Under the pieces are notes generated by a model. That model was not told the origin of the DNA. It did no database searches and saw nothing but the letters and a program-made list of their open reading frames with translations. Position numbers and translations under genes: made by a program. This document shows positions 42,696 to 54,753 of a stretch of 64,000 nt of DNA, piece by piece (position 1 is the first letter of the stretch; each line of letters begins with the position of its first letter). The stretch lies in contig PLXQ01000021.1 of the NCBI GenBank assembly GCA_003151475.1, forward strand, positions 43,009 to 107,008. Reading direction: 5' to 3'. The stretch is from Acidimicrobiaceae bacterium. Its GTDB lineage: Bacteria; Actinomycetota; Acidimicrobiia; Acidimicrobiales; UBA8190.

Positions 42696-44369
42696 TCAGC
42701 CCGCCGCCGCCTCGTCACCGGCGTCGGCGGTGTCTAAGGCGGCCATGGCGATGTCGCCCGTGGCCGCCCCGGTGTTCATGGCCGGCCGACCGCCGGGCCG
42801 TTCGGCCGAGCGGACGAACGAGGCGCAGACCACGCCACCGATGGCGACGATGCCGCCCACGATGAAGGCGATGTGGAACGAGGGCAGTAGGGCGTAGCCG
42901 TGGCGGCCGTGGGCCTGTGACGACTGCACGGTCTGGATGACCTGGATGCCAGCCACGGTGGAGATCTGGGTCATCAGCTGCTGGGTGGCGGCCGCCGTCC
43001 CGAGCGCGGCCTGGTCGAAGACGTTGGCCATGCTCGAGGCGATGGAGGGTGACGACACCCCGAGGCCGATACCGGAGAGCACGAGCGCCACCTCGACCAG
43101 AGCCACTCCGGTGTTCTTCCCCGTAAGGGCGAAGACCCCCATGGAGAGCACCACGCACAATGTGCCGGTGACCGCCGCCGACCGCTCGCCGATGCGGACG
43201 GCCACATAGCCGGCGATGGGGGCGACGAGCGAGAAGGTGAGAGGCCGAGGGATCACGAGGAGGCCGGCGGCCGATTCGCCGTGCCCGTAGACCTCCTCCA
43301 ACAGAAGCGGCGACAGGAAGAAGCCACCGAGGTAGGCGAAGTTGGAGAACATCTGGGCGCCGATGGGAAAGGCGAAGTTGCGCTGCTTCAGGTAGTGAAG
43401 CGGCACGAGCGGGTCCTGGACCCGGCGCTCGACGAGCACGAGCACGATCCCGGTCAGGCCGGAGACGATGAAGGCGCCGATGACGAAGGCGCTGCGCCAT
43501 CCGAGGACGGGGCCGCGGTTGAGCCCGAAGAGCAGGCTGCCCACGGCGAAGATGACGAGGATGGCGCCGGCCACGTCGAGCGGTGGGCCCCCGGCCTTCG
43601 TCCGGGCCCGGCCCGAGGCATGTTCGGGCAACACCAGCAGGGCCAGCACGAGGGCAATGGCGCCGATGAACACCTCCAGCACGAACATCCAGCGCCAGCC
43701 GATGGTCTCGATGATGGGGCCGCCGATGGCCACACCGAGCACGGGACCGCCGGCGCCGACGAGGGACCACCAGCCCATGGCCTTCACCCGGTCGCCCCGG
43801 TCGAAGGCGCCCAGGACGAGGGCCATGGACGAGGCGCCGAGGCCGGCCCCGACGGCACCGCCGAGCACGCGGGCGAAGATCAGCACACCGACGTTGGGCG
43901 CGGCGGCCGACAGCGTGGCCACCACCAGCAGATTGACCATGCCGATCAGGTAGAAGCGCCGGTGCCCCCAGCGGTCCGACAACTTGCCCGCCAACGGGGC
44001 CATGACGGCGACCGCCAGCAACGGCCCCGTGACCACCCAGGTGACGGTGGGGACCGAGGTGTGCAGACTGCGCGCCACCTTGGGCAGCGCCACCACGAAG
44101 ACGGTGAACAAGATGTTGCTGGACAACAGTCCGGCCAGGGTGACGGCCAGCACCAACCAGCGATAGCGGTCGCTCTGGCGGGCCCGACGGTGCACCCGCT
44201 CGCGCAGCAGAAGAGGCCAGGGGACGACGGTGAACTCCTCGCCGCCGCCGGCGCCGTAGACGAGCTCGTCGGGATCGGATCCCGATGCCACGTCCTCACC
44301 GGGGCCGTTGCCGTCCGAACGGGGGCGCGACGCGCCAGGGTCCTCGGGAGGGTCGTGGGGCGGGCTCAC
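42696..44369 (-). CDS. MFS drug transporter, 14-helix DHA2 family
   Basis: A 557-residue multi-helix transporter. After about 55 cytoplasmic residues come helices beginning YRWLVLAVTLAGLLSSNILF, and the loop GKLSDRWGHRRFYLIG is the MFS motif A. Motif C-like glycines follow in GAGGPVLGVAIGGPIIE. The number of hydrophobic segments, about 14, fits the DHA2 (EmrB/QacA) proton antiporters. GTG 44369 is chosen for GAGG five bases upstream. The substrate is unknown; no TetR-type regulator lies beside it. Confidence 0.88.
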   Translation of the reverse strand: MSPPHDPPEDPGASRPRSDGNGPGEDVASGSDPDELVYGAGGGEEFTVVPWPLLLRERVHRRARQSDRYRWLVLAVTLAGLLSSNILFTVFVVALPKVARSLHTSVPTVTWVVTGPLLAVAVMAPLAGKLSDRWGHRRFYLIGMVNLLVVATLSAAAPNVGVLIFARVLGGAVGAGLGASSMALVLGAFDRGDRVKAMGWWSLVGAGGPVLGVAIGGPIIETIGWRWMFVLEVFIGAIALVLALLVLPEHASGRARTKAGGPPLDVAGAILVIFAVGSLLFGLNRGPVLGWRSAFVIGAFIVSGLTGIVLVLVERRVQDPLVPLHYLKQRNFAFPIGAQMFSNFAYLGGFFLSPLLLEEVYGHGESAAGLLVIPRPLTFSLVAPIAGYVAVRIGERSAAVTGTLCVVLSMGVFALTGKNTGVALVEVALVLSGIGLGVSSPSIASSMANVFDQAALGTAAATQQLMTQISTVAGIQVIQTVQSSQAHGRHGYALLPSFHIAFIVGGIVAIGGVVCASFVRSAERPGGRPAMNTGAATGDIAMAALDTADAGDEAAAG

Positions 44370-44403
44370 AACGGCCTCACGATAGTTCCGGGTCGGTGAC
44401 CTC

Positions 44404-45297
44404 TCAGTCGGGCGTGCCGACGCCGATGACACCGGGGAGCTGTTCGGCCAGCTCGGCCACGGTCCAGCGGTCGCTCTTCTCCAGGGTCTCGGTCATCGTC
44501 CACGGCTGGAAGAGGCGGACCTGGCCCCCCTGGACGAACAGCACCTTGCCGTTCAGGGGGCATGTCTCGGTCGAGAGGTAGGCGACCAGCGGTGAGATGT
44601 TGGCCGGGTCCCAGATGTCGAATTTCCCGGGGTCCGTCGGCGCCTTCACGATGTCACCCAGACCGGGCGTCGCTTCTGTCATCCGCGTCCGGGCGGCGGG
44701 CGCGATGGCGTTCACCCGCACCCCGTAGCGCGAAAGCTCGGCGGCGGCGATGACGGTGAAGGCGGCGATACCGGCCTTGGCGGCGCCGTAGTTGGTCTGT
44801 CCCGGGTTCCCGAGCAGTCCCGACGTGGACGACGTGTTCACGATGGCGGCGCGCACCTCACGGCCCGCCTTGATCTGTTCGCGCCAGTAGCCCGCCGCAT
44901 GCCGGGTGGGGACGAAGTGCCCCTTCAGATGCACATGGATGACGGAGTCCCACTCCTCGGGCGACATGTTGACGAGCATCTTGTCGCGCAGGATCCCGGC
45001 GTTGTTGACGAGCACGTGCAGGTCGCCGAACGCCTCGACGGTGGAGGCCACCAGGCGCTGGCCGCCTTCCCAGTCGGCCACGTTGTCGTCGTTGGCGATG
45101 GCTTCGCCACCCATGGCCAGGATCTCGTCGACCACCTGCTGGGCCGGGCTGCGGTCGTCGCCCGACCCGTCGATGGCGCCCCCCAGGTCGTTCACCACGA
45201 CCTTTGCCCCCTCGGAGGCGAAGAGAAGGGCGTGTTCGCGGCCTATGCCGCGCCCGGCCCCGGTGATGATCGCCACCCGTCCGTCGAGAGCTCCCAT
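44404..45297 (-). CDS. Short-chain dehydrogenase/reductase
   Basis: A 297-residue SDR. IITGAGRGIGREHALLF is the cofactor motif (TGxxxGIG), VNNAG the stabilising NNAG, and NTSSTSGLLGN, then NYGAAKAGIAAF give the Ser and YxxxK. GDLHVLVNNAGILRDKMLVNM together with the C-terminal extension resembles the (3R)-hydroxyacyl-CoA dehydrogenase-type SDRs of multifunctional enzyme type. GGGGAGGA precedes ATG 45297. It lies 34 bases before the MFS gene start and may be cotranscribed with it. Confidence 0.88.
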   Translation of the reverse strand: MGALDGRVAIITGAGRGIGREHALLFASEGAKVVVNDLGGAIDGSGDDRSPAQQVVDEILAMGGEAIANDDNVADWEGGQRLVASTVEAFGDLHVLVNNAGILRDKMLVNMSPEEWDSVIHVHLKGHFVPTRHAAGYWREQIKAGREVRAAIVNTSSTSGLLGNPGQTNYGAAKAGIAAFTVIAAAELSRYGVRVNAIAPAARTRMTEATPGLGDIVKAPTDPGKFDIWDPANISPLVAYLSTETCPLNGKVLFVQGGQVRLFQPWTMTETLEKSDRWTVAELAEQLPGVIGVGTPD

Positions 45298-45382
45298 GTC
45301 GCGTCCTCCCCTACTTCTGGTGCCCACCCGGTCGAAACGGGCTCACGGGCGCCGCCCACGTTGACAGGGCAGGACAGAGGGG

Positions 45383-46453
45383 TCAACTTGCCGCTTGCGC
45401 CGCCGACGTCGGGCCCCGCCAGGGCGCCACCATCCGGCGCACCTGGGCCCTGTCCCCCGCTACCAGGACGTACTCGACGTTGCGCAACCGGCCCACCGTC
45501 CCCACCCGCTCGCCGGCGGGGTTGTGGATGCCGATACGGGCACCCACATAGCGGTTGGAGGGAAAGGTGAGGACCTCCACATGGCCATGCACGGCGCACA
45601 TCTCGACCAGGGCGTCGAGCCCGATCCACGACTCGTCGTTGTAGGAGAGCACGACGACGGCGGCCCGGACGTCGCGCACCACCTGGGCCAGGGAGTCGAG
45701 GATGGTCCGGCGGGAGTTGAAGGCGCTGCGGGGACCCTCTCGGATCTCGGTCCGCTTGCACGCCACCCCGTAGTGCGTCGGCGCGTCCCAGGCCACCAGC
45801 GTCTCCCAGATGTGGTAGTTCGCCTCGTAGCGGTGCTGGTTGTACGGCGGGTCCAGATAGGCGACGTCGAATTCCCCCAGACCGCCGACCACGGCGCAGG
45901 CGTCGCCCCGCACCGCGTGGCCCGGACCGGGCAGGAGCTCCGGCACCCGCAACTCGAGGGGTCGGAACGACCGCGGAGCCCACTGCTTCACGTAGGCCAT
46001 CTGCACGCCGGTGGTCGAGTCCACCCGGTCGGCCGCTTCGAGCAGGCTCGTCACGAGCACGGGCTCGAGGGCGCTTCCGCCGTAGTCGGCCTCGATGGCG
46101 TCGCGCACGGCGTCGATCCGCTCGCCGTTGTGCGGTTGGAAGAAGCGCGACTGGACGCAGAATGTCTCTGTCACGTAGCCGGCTCGTCCGGGAAGCCGGT
46201 TCAAGGAGTCGATGGCCTCTTGCAGGGCCCGCCGATCCACCGTCTCGGCGTCGGTGGCGATGTAGCAACCGGCCAACGTCGACGCATACCGGGTGGTGTC
46301 GACGGCTGTCACCTCGGCCCCTGTGGCCTTGAAGGCCTGGGCCACACGGGTCGTGCCTGTGAAGAGATCGAGAGCGGTGCGCGCCCGGGACCGCTCGAGC
46401 AGTGCACCGAGCACGGGGACGAGCCGACGCTTAGACCCGAGGTACTTGATCAA
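45383..46453 (-). CDS. D12-class DNA adenine methylase, solitary
   Basis: A 356-residue N6-adenine methyltransferase of the Dam/D12 class. MIKYLGSKRRLVPVLG is the first AdoMet-site block, DLFTGTTRVAQAF the second, and YLDPPYNQHRY (201-211) the catalytic DPPY motif. No restriction endonuclease gene is adjacent, so it is solitary, and target recognition cannot be read. It is encoded 10 bases after the phosphoribosyltransferase stop on the same strand. Confidence 0.85.
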   Translation of the reverse strand: MIKYLGSKRRLVPVLGALLERSRARTALDLFTGTTRVAQAFKATGAEVTAVDTTRYASTLAGCYIATDAETVDRRALQEAIDSLNRLPGRAGYVTETFCVQSRFFQPHNGERIDAVRDAIEADYGGSALEPVLVTSLLEAADRVDSTTGVQMAYVKQWAPRSFRPLELRVPELLPGPGHAVRGDACAVVGGLGEFDVAYLDPPYNQHRYEANYHIWETLVAWDAPTHYGVACKRTEIREGPRSAFNSRRTILDSLAQVVRDVRAAVVVLSYNDESWIGLDALVEMCAVHGHVEVLTFPSNRYVGARIGIHNPAGERVGTVGRLRNVEYVLVAGDRAQVRRMVAPWRGPTSAAQAAS

Positions 46454-46463
46454 AGAATCACGG

Positions 46464-47117
46464 TCACGGCGTCACCGGCGCCGCCAGCAGCCGGGCCGCA
46501 TCGTCGTCACTCAGCTGGTCGAAGTTCCCGTACCACTCGCTGATGCCGGAGAACTCGCCCACCGTCTCGACACAGACGACGTCGTCGGCGAACTCCGCCA
46601 GAGACGCCACCGCCCGGGGCGCACCGACGGGCACGGCCAGCACCACTCTTTCGGCCCGGCGCCGGCGCATGACCTCGACGGCCGCCCGGGCGGTGAATCC
46701 GGTGGCCAGCCCGTCGTCGACCACAATCACCGTGCGGCCCGCCAGCATCACCGGGAGTCGCGCTCTTCGGTAGGCGCGGCAGCGCCGTTCAAGCTCGACC
46801 GTCTCGCGCCTCGTCACCTCGTCCATCACCGCCGGCGTCACATCCAACCGCTTCACCAGCGCGTCGTTCACGATCCGCACACCGTCTTCACCCAGCGCTC
46901 CGAGGCCGAGCTCCGGTTGCGCCGGATGGCCGAGCTTGCGCACGACCACAACATCCAGCGGGGCGCCGAGAGCACGGGCCACTTCGTAGGCCACCGGCAC
47001 CTCACCGCGGGCCATACCCACCACCACCGGTCGGCTTCCTGTCAGGGGTTCCACCAGGACGGCCAGCCGACGCCCGGCGGCGGCGCGGTCGGCAAAGACG
47101 TCGGCGCGCACTCTCAC
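46464..47117 (-). CDS. Phosphoribosyltransferase family protein
   Basis: A 217-residue type I PRTase fold protein. VIVVDDGLATGFTARAAVEV is the PRPP-binding loop, and VGMARGEVPVAYEVARALGA the first loop. The family includes erythromycin-esterase-linked and free PRTases of unknown nucleobase. GTG 47117 overlaps the stop of the Cys-rich gene upstream (GTGA). It lies 10 bases before the methylase. The base specificity is unknown. Confidence 0.87.
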   Translation of the reverse strand: MRVRADVFADRAAAGRRLAVLVEPLTGSRPVVVGMARGEVPVAYEVARALGAPLDVVVVRKLGHPAQPELGLGALGEDGVRIVNDALVKRLDVTPAVMDEVTRRETVELERRCRAYRRARLPVMLAGRTVIVVDDGLATGFTARAAVEVMRRRRAERVVLAVPVGAPRAVASLAEFADDVVCVETVGEFSGISEWYGNFDQLSDDDAARLLAAPVTP

Positions 47118-47425
47118 CGGGCGCCGAAACGCCGGGACCACCAGAACGGGTCGCGGGCGTGGCAGTGGAAGTGGTCGGGAATCTGCCGCATCACCCCGTC
47201 GTAGGACCACCCACCGGCGCCGAGGATCTCGTCGGCCACCCGGCCGAGCTCGCTGCGCATGTGCTCGAGGTCGGCTTCGGGCGGATCGACTCCGTGCCGG
47301 CGCCACACCACCATGGGCACGTTGCAGATCTCGCAGTCGGCGATCCAGCACACATCGTCCTCGTGGTACCAGGTGGTCAGCCGGGCCGCTTCACAGAGCT
47401 CGCACCCCGCAATCGCTCCGGTCAT
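47114..47425 (-). CDS. Conserved Cys/His-rich small protein, HIT-like tail
   Basis: A 103-residue protein with CELCEAA and CWIADCEICNVP as two Cys pairs that may bind zinc, then MVVWRRHG and IPDHFHCHARDPFWW. The HFHCH near the end recalls the HIT-type HxHxH. No complete HIT catalytic triad can be made, so a nucleotide-hydrolase role is only a suggestion. ATG 47425 is used; TTG 47431 adds two codons behind GGTGA. It overlaps the phosphoribosyltransferase start. Confidence 0.55.
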   Translation of the reverse strand: MTGAIAGCELCEAARLTTWYHEDDVCWIADCEICNVPMVVWRRHGVDPPEADLEHMRSELGRVADEILGAGGWSYDGVMRQIPDHFHCHARDPFWWSRRFGAR

Positions 47426-47442
47426 GGACAATGAGTCACCGC

Positions 47443-49356
47443 CTACCTGATGTACAAGGTGACCGTCGTCCCCGGCTGGACCGCGGTGCCTTCGGCTGGC
47501 GTGCTGTCGAAGACGTGACCCACGATGGGTCCGTTGGCCGCCGGCACGAGACCCACGGCCTGCAGCGCCGCGATCGCCGTGGCCACGGTGTCACCGTCGA
47601 CGGGGGGAACGACCACCGGCTGCGGTCCCTGGGAGATGCTGATGGCGATGGTGGTGCCCTGGAGCGCCGTTCCCGTCGGCGTCCAGGAGATGACCTGGCC
47701 GTTCGGGACCGTGGGGCTGTAGGCGGAGGTGCATTGGGCCACCAGACCAACGGCCTGCAGAGCGGTGGTGGCGCCGGTACAGGTCGAGCCGGTGAGCGAA
47801 GGGATGTTCTCCGTCGGGGGCCCGGCCGACACCACCACGGTGATGGTGGAGAACTCCGTGGCCGTTCCCATGGGGGTCCACGAGATGACAGTCCCCTTGG
47901 CCACCGTCGTCGAGTTGGTGGTGTCGGTGCACGCCGCCTTCAGATGAGCGGCGGCCAGCGCCGCCACCACGGCGGGACAGTCCCCGGTCACGGCGGTCAG
48001 CGACGGGACGGCGACGGGAGGCGGTCCGGTGGACACCACCACCGACACCGTGCTCCCCTGCTTCAGTCTCGTCCCGGCGCCGGGGATCTGGCGCACGATC
48101 TGCCCGCTGGGCACGGTGGTCGACGAGTGTTGTCGCACCACCCGGACGTGAAACCGGTCGGCGTGCAGGGCGGCGATCGCCTGGGCCGGGGTTATGCCGG
48201 TGATAGCGGGAAGACGGTGACTCGGGATGAACAGCTTCGCCCGCGAGGCGGCGTAGGCCCCGGCGGCGCCGGCCAGGGCCAGAACGAGCACGATGACGGC
48301 CACGATCCACGGCCAACGGCGGTGTCCGCGTTCGGCTCGCTTGGAAGCCGACTGGTCGGCCGAGGCCACCCCCACGGCCGTGGCCAGGGCCATGGCGTCG
48401 GTGGCATCGCTGCGGCCCGTGCCGAGATCGGCGGTCAGACCCATCCCGTGTTCGGTCCGGTCGACCTCGCGCGCTCCCACCTGCGCCACGCCCCGCCCGC
48501 CGGCGCCGGCCAGGGGCAGAGGATCGGGGGCCGAAAGCGTGGTGCCGAGGTCCGTCAGGCTTTTGGCCAGTGCGGCCGCATCGAGACGATCGGCCACCTC
48601 GGGGGCGGCGGCCTTATCGAGAACGGCGGCCAACGGGCCCAGGCCGTCGTGGCCCGGGAGCGCGGCGCCCACCCGGGCCATCAAAGTGGCGGCCGTGGTG
48701 TCGGCCGTGAAGGGGACAACACCGGTCACCGCCTCGTAGAGCACGAGGGCGAGCGAGTAGACATCGGCCCGGCCGTCGACGGAGCGCCCGAGGGCCTGTT
48801 CGGGAGCGGCGTAGCGGGCCGTTCCCACCCTGGCGCCGTCCGGTTCGGTCATCGACGCTTCGGCCAGGGCCCGGGCCAGACCGAAGTCGGCGATCCGCAA
48901 GCGCCCGTCCTCGTCGAACACCAGGTTGGCCGGCTTCACGTCTCGGTGGACAAAACCCCGTCCGTGCGCATAGGCCAGGCCCTCGGCTGCCTGCACCCCC
49001 ATGGCGGCGGCCTGGGCCACAGAAACGCGCCGACCGTTGTCGAGCAGGTCCCGCAGAGAGCCTCCGCCCAGGTACTCGAGGACCAGGAACGGTCCCCGCC
49101 CGTCTTCGCCCCAGTCGTAGACGGAGAGGATGTGGGGATGGGCCAGAGCGGCGGCCGACTGGGCCTCGTAGCGGAACCGGCGCAGGAACGCGCCGTCGTC
49201 GGCCAGGCCGGGATGCAGCACCTTGACCGCCACCCTGCGTTGCAGGACGACGTCCCAGGCTGCGTACACGGTCGCGGAGGTCCCGCTGCCGAGGGCGGAT
49301 TCGATCCGGTAGCGGCGCGCGAGGACCCGTCCGATGGATTCGGTGGTAGTCGCCAT
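47443..49356 (-). CDS. PknB-like Ser/Thr protein kinase with PASTA domains
   Basis: A 637-residue membrane kinase. The kinase domain (about 16-270) has Lys45 (VAVKVL), HRDVKPAN (137-144), DFG (157-159) and GTARYAAPE. A linker follows, then one helix WPWIVAVIVLVLALAGAAGAYAA (348-370), then four PASTA domains to the C-terminus. PASTA repeats bind muropeptides or unlinked peptidoglycan outside, so the kinase should sense cell-wall state and phosphorylate division and wall enzymes. No partner phosphatase, FtsW or PBP gene is next to it. The 125 bases upstream separate it from ligA. Confidence 0.94.
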   Translation of the reverse strand: MATTTESIGRVLARRYRIESALGSGTSATVYAAWDVVLQRRVAVKVLHPGLADDGAFLRRFRYEAQSAAALAHPHILSVYDWGEDGRGPFLVLEYLGGGSLRDLLDNGRRVSVAQAAAMGVQAAEGLAYAHGRGFVHRDVKPANLVFDEDGRLRIADFGLARALAEASMTEPDGARVGTARYAAPEQALGRSVDGRADVYSLALVLYEAVTGVVPFTADTTAATLMARVGAALPGHDGLGPLAAVLDKAAAPEVADRLDAAALAKSLTDLGTTLSAPDPLPLAGAGGRGVAQVGAREVDRTEHGMGLTADLGTGRSDATDAMALATAVGVASADQSASKRAERGHRRWPWIVAVIVLVLALAGAAGAYAASRAKLFIPSHRLPAITGITPAQAIAALHADRFHVRVVRQHSSTTVPSGQIVRQIPGAGTRLKQGSTVSVVVSTGPPPVAVPSLTAVTGDCPAVVAALAAAHLKAACTDTTNSTTVAKGTVISWTPMGTATEFSTITVVVSAGPPTENIPSLTGSTCTGATTALQAVGLVAQCTSAYSPTVPNGQVISWTPTGTALQGTTIAISISQGPQPVVVPPVDGDTVATAIAALQAVGLVPAANGPIVGHVFDSTPAEGTAVQPGTTVTLYIR

Positions 49357-49481
49357 GGGTCCGCGACCAGGCTACAGACGGTGGAGCCCGGGTCGGTGGA
49401 CGGCCACCCATCGTGGTGACAAGCACACGAATGGCCGAGAACGACCAGGTCAGAGCGGACCCGGGCCGACGGTCCGGGGAC

Positions 49482-52653
<3,172 letters not shown>

Positions 52654-52703
52654 GGCCTACCAGCGTAGGGGCTGGCCGATGGCCCGAGAACGGGGCTCCG
52701 GGG

Positions 52704-53828
52704 CTACCGACGCAGCTGCTCGATCACCTTCGGGATGACGGCGAGGGCGCTGTCGATGTCGGCGTCGGTCGTCGTCGTCCCGAGCGAGAACCGGACGGCA
52801 CTACGGGCCCGATCCGCCGATAACCCCAGGGCCAGAAGCACGTGGCTCGGTTCGAGCGCACCGCTGGCGCAGGCCGCCCCGGCCGAGGCGCAGATGCCGG
52901 CGTCGTCGGCCAGCAGCAGCAACTCCTCCTGGTCCACGCCCTCGACGAGCAGATGGCAGCTTCCGGCCACCTTGCTGTGGTCGTCGCTCGGGCCGACGGT
53001 CTGCTCCACCCCGTCGATGGCGGTCAGCCCGGCGGCCAGCCGGTCTCTCAGTGCCTCCACCCGCGAGACATCGCTCTCCCGGTTGTCCATGGCCGCCGTC
53101 AGGGCCGCCGCACAGCCCACGATGCCGGCGACATCGTGGGTCCCGGGCCGCCGGCCGTGCTCCTGGGCGCCGCCGTGGAGCACCGGCTCGAGGCGCGTCC
53201 CGCGCCGGACGACGAGAATGCCGACCCCCTTGGGCCCCCCGAATTTGTGCCCGCTCACCGACACGAGATCGGCCGACCCGGTGGCGGCGGCGACGTCGAG
53301 CCAGGGCACGGCGGCAATGGCGTCTGTGTGCACCACCGCCCCCGGCGCCCGCCGGCGCACGAGCCCGACCACCTCGGCCAAGGGCTGGACGGTACCCACC
53401 TCGTTGTTGGCCAGCATCACCGAAACGACGCCGACCCCCGGTGCCAGCGCGTCGGAGAGGGCATCGAGATCGATCACCCCGGCGCTGTCGACGGCCACGG
53501 TTCTCCCGCCCACGGACTGACACGCCCGCAGCACGGCGTGATGCTCGACGGCCGAGCACACGACGCTCCCCCCGACGACGCGGTGGGCGCCGAGGACGGC
53601 CAGGTTGTCGGCTTCGGTTCCGCTCCCGGTGAACACCACCTCGTCGGCCTGGCACCCGAGATGCCCGGCCACGGAGTCACGGGCGTCGTCGACGGCCAGC
53701 CGGGCCGCCCGGGCCAGGGCGTGGCTGCCCGAAGGGTTTCCGAAGCGCTCGGTCAGAAAAGGCAGCATGGCGGCCAGCGCTTCGGGTCGCAGTGGTGTGG
53801 TCGCCGCGTGGTCGAGGTACACCGCCAT
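52704..53828 (-). CDS. Cysteine desulfurase (IscS/NifS-like)
   Basis: A 374-residue PLP enzyme that moves sulfur from cysteine to acceptors. The PLP Lys lies in SGHKFGGPKG (about 195), the catalytic Cys in SAGAACASGAL (about 320), and YLDHAATTPLRP is the N-terminal signature. The active loop is of the IscS-like long type. It is the first gene of the desulfurase-mnmA-ligA run. With MnmA directly downstream it is probably the sulfur source for tRNA thiolation, and it may also serve Fe-S assembly. GTG 53831 directly precedes the ATG. Confidence 0.93.
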   Translation of the reverse strand: MAVYLDHAATTPLRPEALAAMLPFLTERFGNPSGSHALARAARLAVDDARDSVAGHLGCQADEVVFTGSGTEADNLAVLGAHRVVGGSVVCSAVEHHAVLRACQSVGGRTVAVDSAGVIDLDALSDALAPGVGVVSVMLANNEVGTVQPLAEVVGLVRRRAPGAVVHTDAIAAVPWLDVAAATGSADLVSVSGHKFGGPKGVGILVVRRGTRLEPVLHGGAQEHGRRPGTHDVAGIVGCAAALTAAMDNRESDVSRVEALRDRLAAGLTAIDGVEQTVGPSDDHSKVAGSCHLLVEGVDQEELLLLADDAGICASAGAACASGALEPSHVLLALGLSADRARSAVRFSLGTTTTDADIDSALAVIPKVIEQLRR

Positions 53829-53876
53829 CACTCCAGGCTAGACACCCAGCCCGGCCCATCCGTCAGGGTCTCGTCG

Positions 53877-54398
53877 TCACGGCTGGGCGATCATCACGAT
53901 GAAGGCCGCCAGGAAGACCCCGCACAGCACGACGGCGGCCCCGCTCACCCGCCGGCAGTCGAGATCGAAGCGCCCATCGCTCCCCGCCGTCTCCCAGCCG
54001 CTCGAGACCGTGGTCTGGATCCGCCGTTCGCCCGGCCACACCACGACCTCGGCCACCACCGTGGCCAGGGCCCACAGTCCGATCCCGGCGACGACGAAGC
54101 CGTCGCCGGTGGAAAAAGCCCCCTTGCTGGCCGAGACCAACCCGAGACCGAACACCGGCACGCCGTAGAGGGCCCGGGCGGCCCAGTTCACCCCGGGTGA
54201 GAAGTACCGCCTCACCCCGTCGGCCCCCGGGCCGGTCGGCCCCCGACGGGCCCGGCGGGCCTCGACCCCGGTCACGGCCACGGCACCGAAACCCACGATG
54301 GCGCAGGCCACGTGGAGAAGCAGCAGGACGCTGAAGCCGGCGCCGACAGGCACGCTGTGGACCACCGCCGGTGCCGCGGGAAAGGTCACGGCCGCCAT
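53877..54398 (-). CDS. Four-helix membrane protein, DUF2269-like
   Basis: A 173-residue membrane protein with four hydrophobic segments: SVLLLLHVACAIVGFGAVAV, ALYGVPVFGLGLVSA, FVVAGIGLWALATVVAEVVV and GAAVVLCGVFLAAFIVMI. The His in the first helix (LLLHVAC) is typical of DUF2269-type proteins, which may bind heme. ATG 54398 is chosen because GGGAGGC lies five bases upstream; a longer in-frame start at 54599 adds 67 residues with no clear Shine-Dalgarno sequence. The function is unknown. It lies 48 bases upstream of the cysteine desulfurase start and may be cotranscribed with it. Confidence 0.65.
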   Translation of the reverse strand: MAAVTFPAAPAVVHSVPVGAGFSVLLLLHVACAIVGFGAVAVTGVEARRARRGPTGPGADGVRRYFSPGVNWAARALYGVPVFGLGLVSASKGAFSTGDGFVVAGIGLWALATVVAEVVVWPGERRIQTTVSSGWETAGSDGRFDLDCRRVSGAAVVLCGVFLAAFIVMIAQP

Positions 54399-54642
54399 CG
54401 TCGCCTCCCGACGGGGGCCGACGCCAAGTCGGCGGCCGATTACGGCATCATCATCAGGCACGGTCCCATCGGCGACCACACTACGGAGTGATCCCCCCAA
54501 TTCGACCACCCAACGCTGCAGTTCCCACAACTTGAAGACAACGAGAGCATCAGCAACTTCCACGAGCGCGCCGAGTGGCCGAGACACAAAGAGAGACATG
54601 TGTCGGTCGCAGCGGTCCGACGGCTAGCGTGGAGGCGGTGCG
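54399..54642. other. Divergent intergenic region between a membrane protein gene and galT
   Basis: This is gene-poor and less GC-rich than the surroundings. It should hold promoters for the divergent genes; TAGCGT at 54625-54630 is a possible -10 for galT. An open frame on the minus strand (from 54599) may be an N-terminal extension of the membrane protein, but without a Shine-Dalgarno sequence I do not accept it. Confidence 0.4.
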
Positions 54643-54753
54643 ATGCGGACTCGACACCATGGAGGATCCGGAAAGCCACTGATGAACGAAAAAGCCACAT
54701 TTGGGCACAAGAGCCTCGGCGCACACGCAGTGCTGTGGGGGACGCCGCGATGA
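54643..54753 (+). CDS. Possible 36-codon upstream ORF of galT
   Basis: ATG 54643 follows GGAGG (54631-54635) at good spacing and opens a frame (MRTRHHGGSGKPLMNEK and onward) whose TGA overlaps the galT ATG as ATGA. It may be a small coupled leader. Against it: codon third positions are not GC-rich and no family is known. The surrounding 350-base gap otherwise holds no gene. Confidence 0.3.
   Translation: MRTRHHGGSGKPLMNEKATFGHKSLGAHAVLWGTPR

Noticed and set aside
53877..54599. A longer start for the four-helix membrane protein
   Set aside because: The extra 67 codons have no Shine-Dalgarno sequence and a shadow-like composition, whereas ATG 54398 has GGGAGGC at good spacing.
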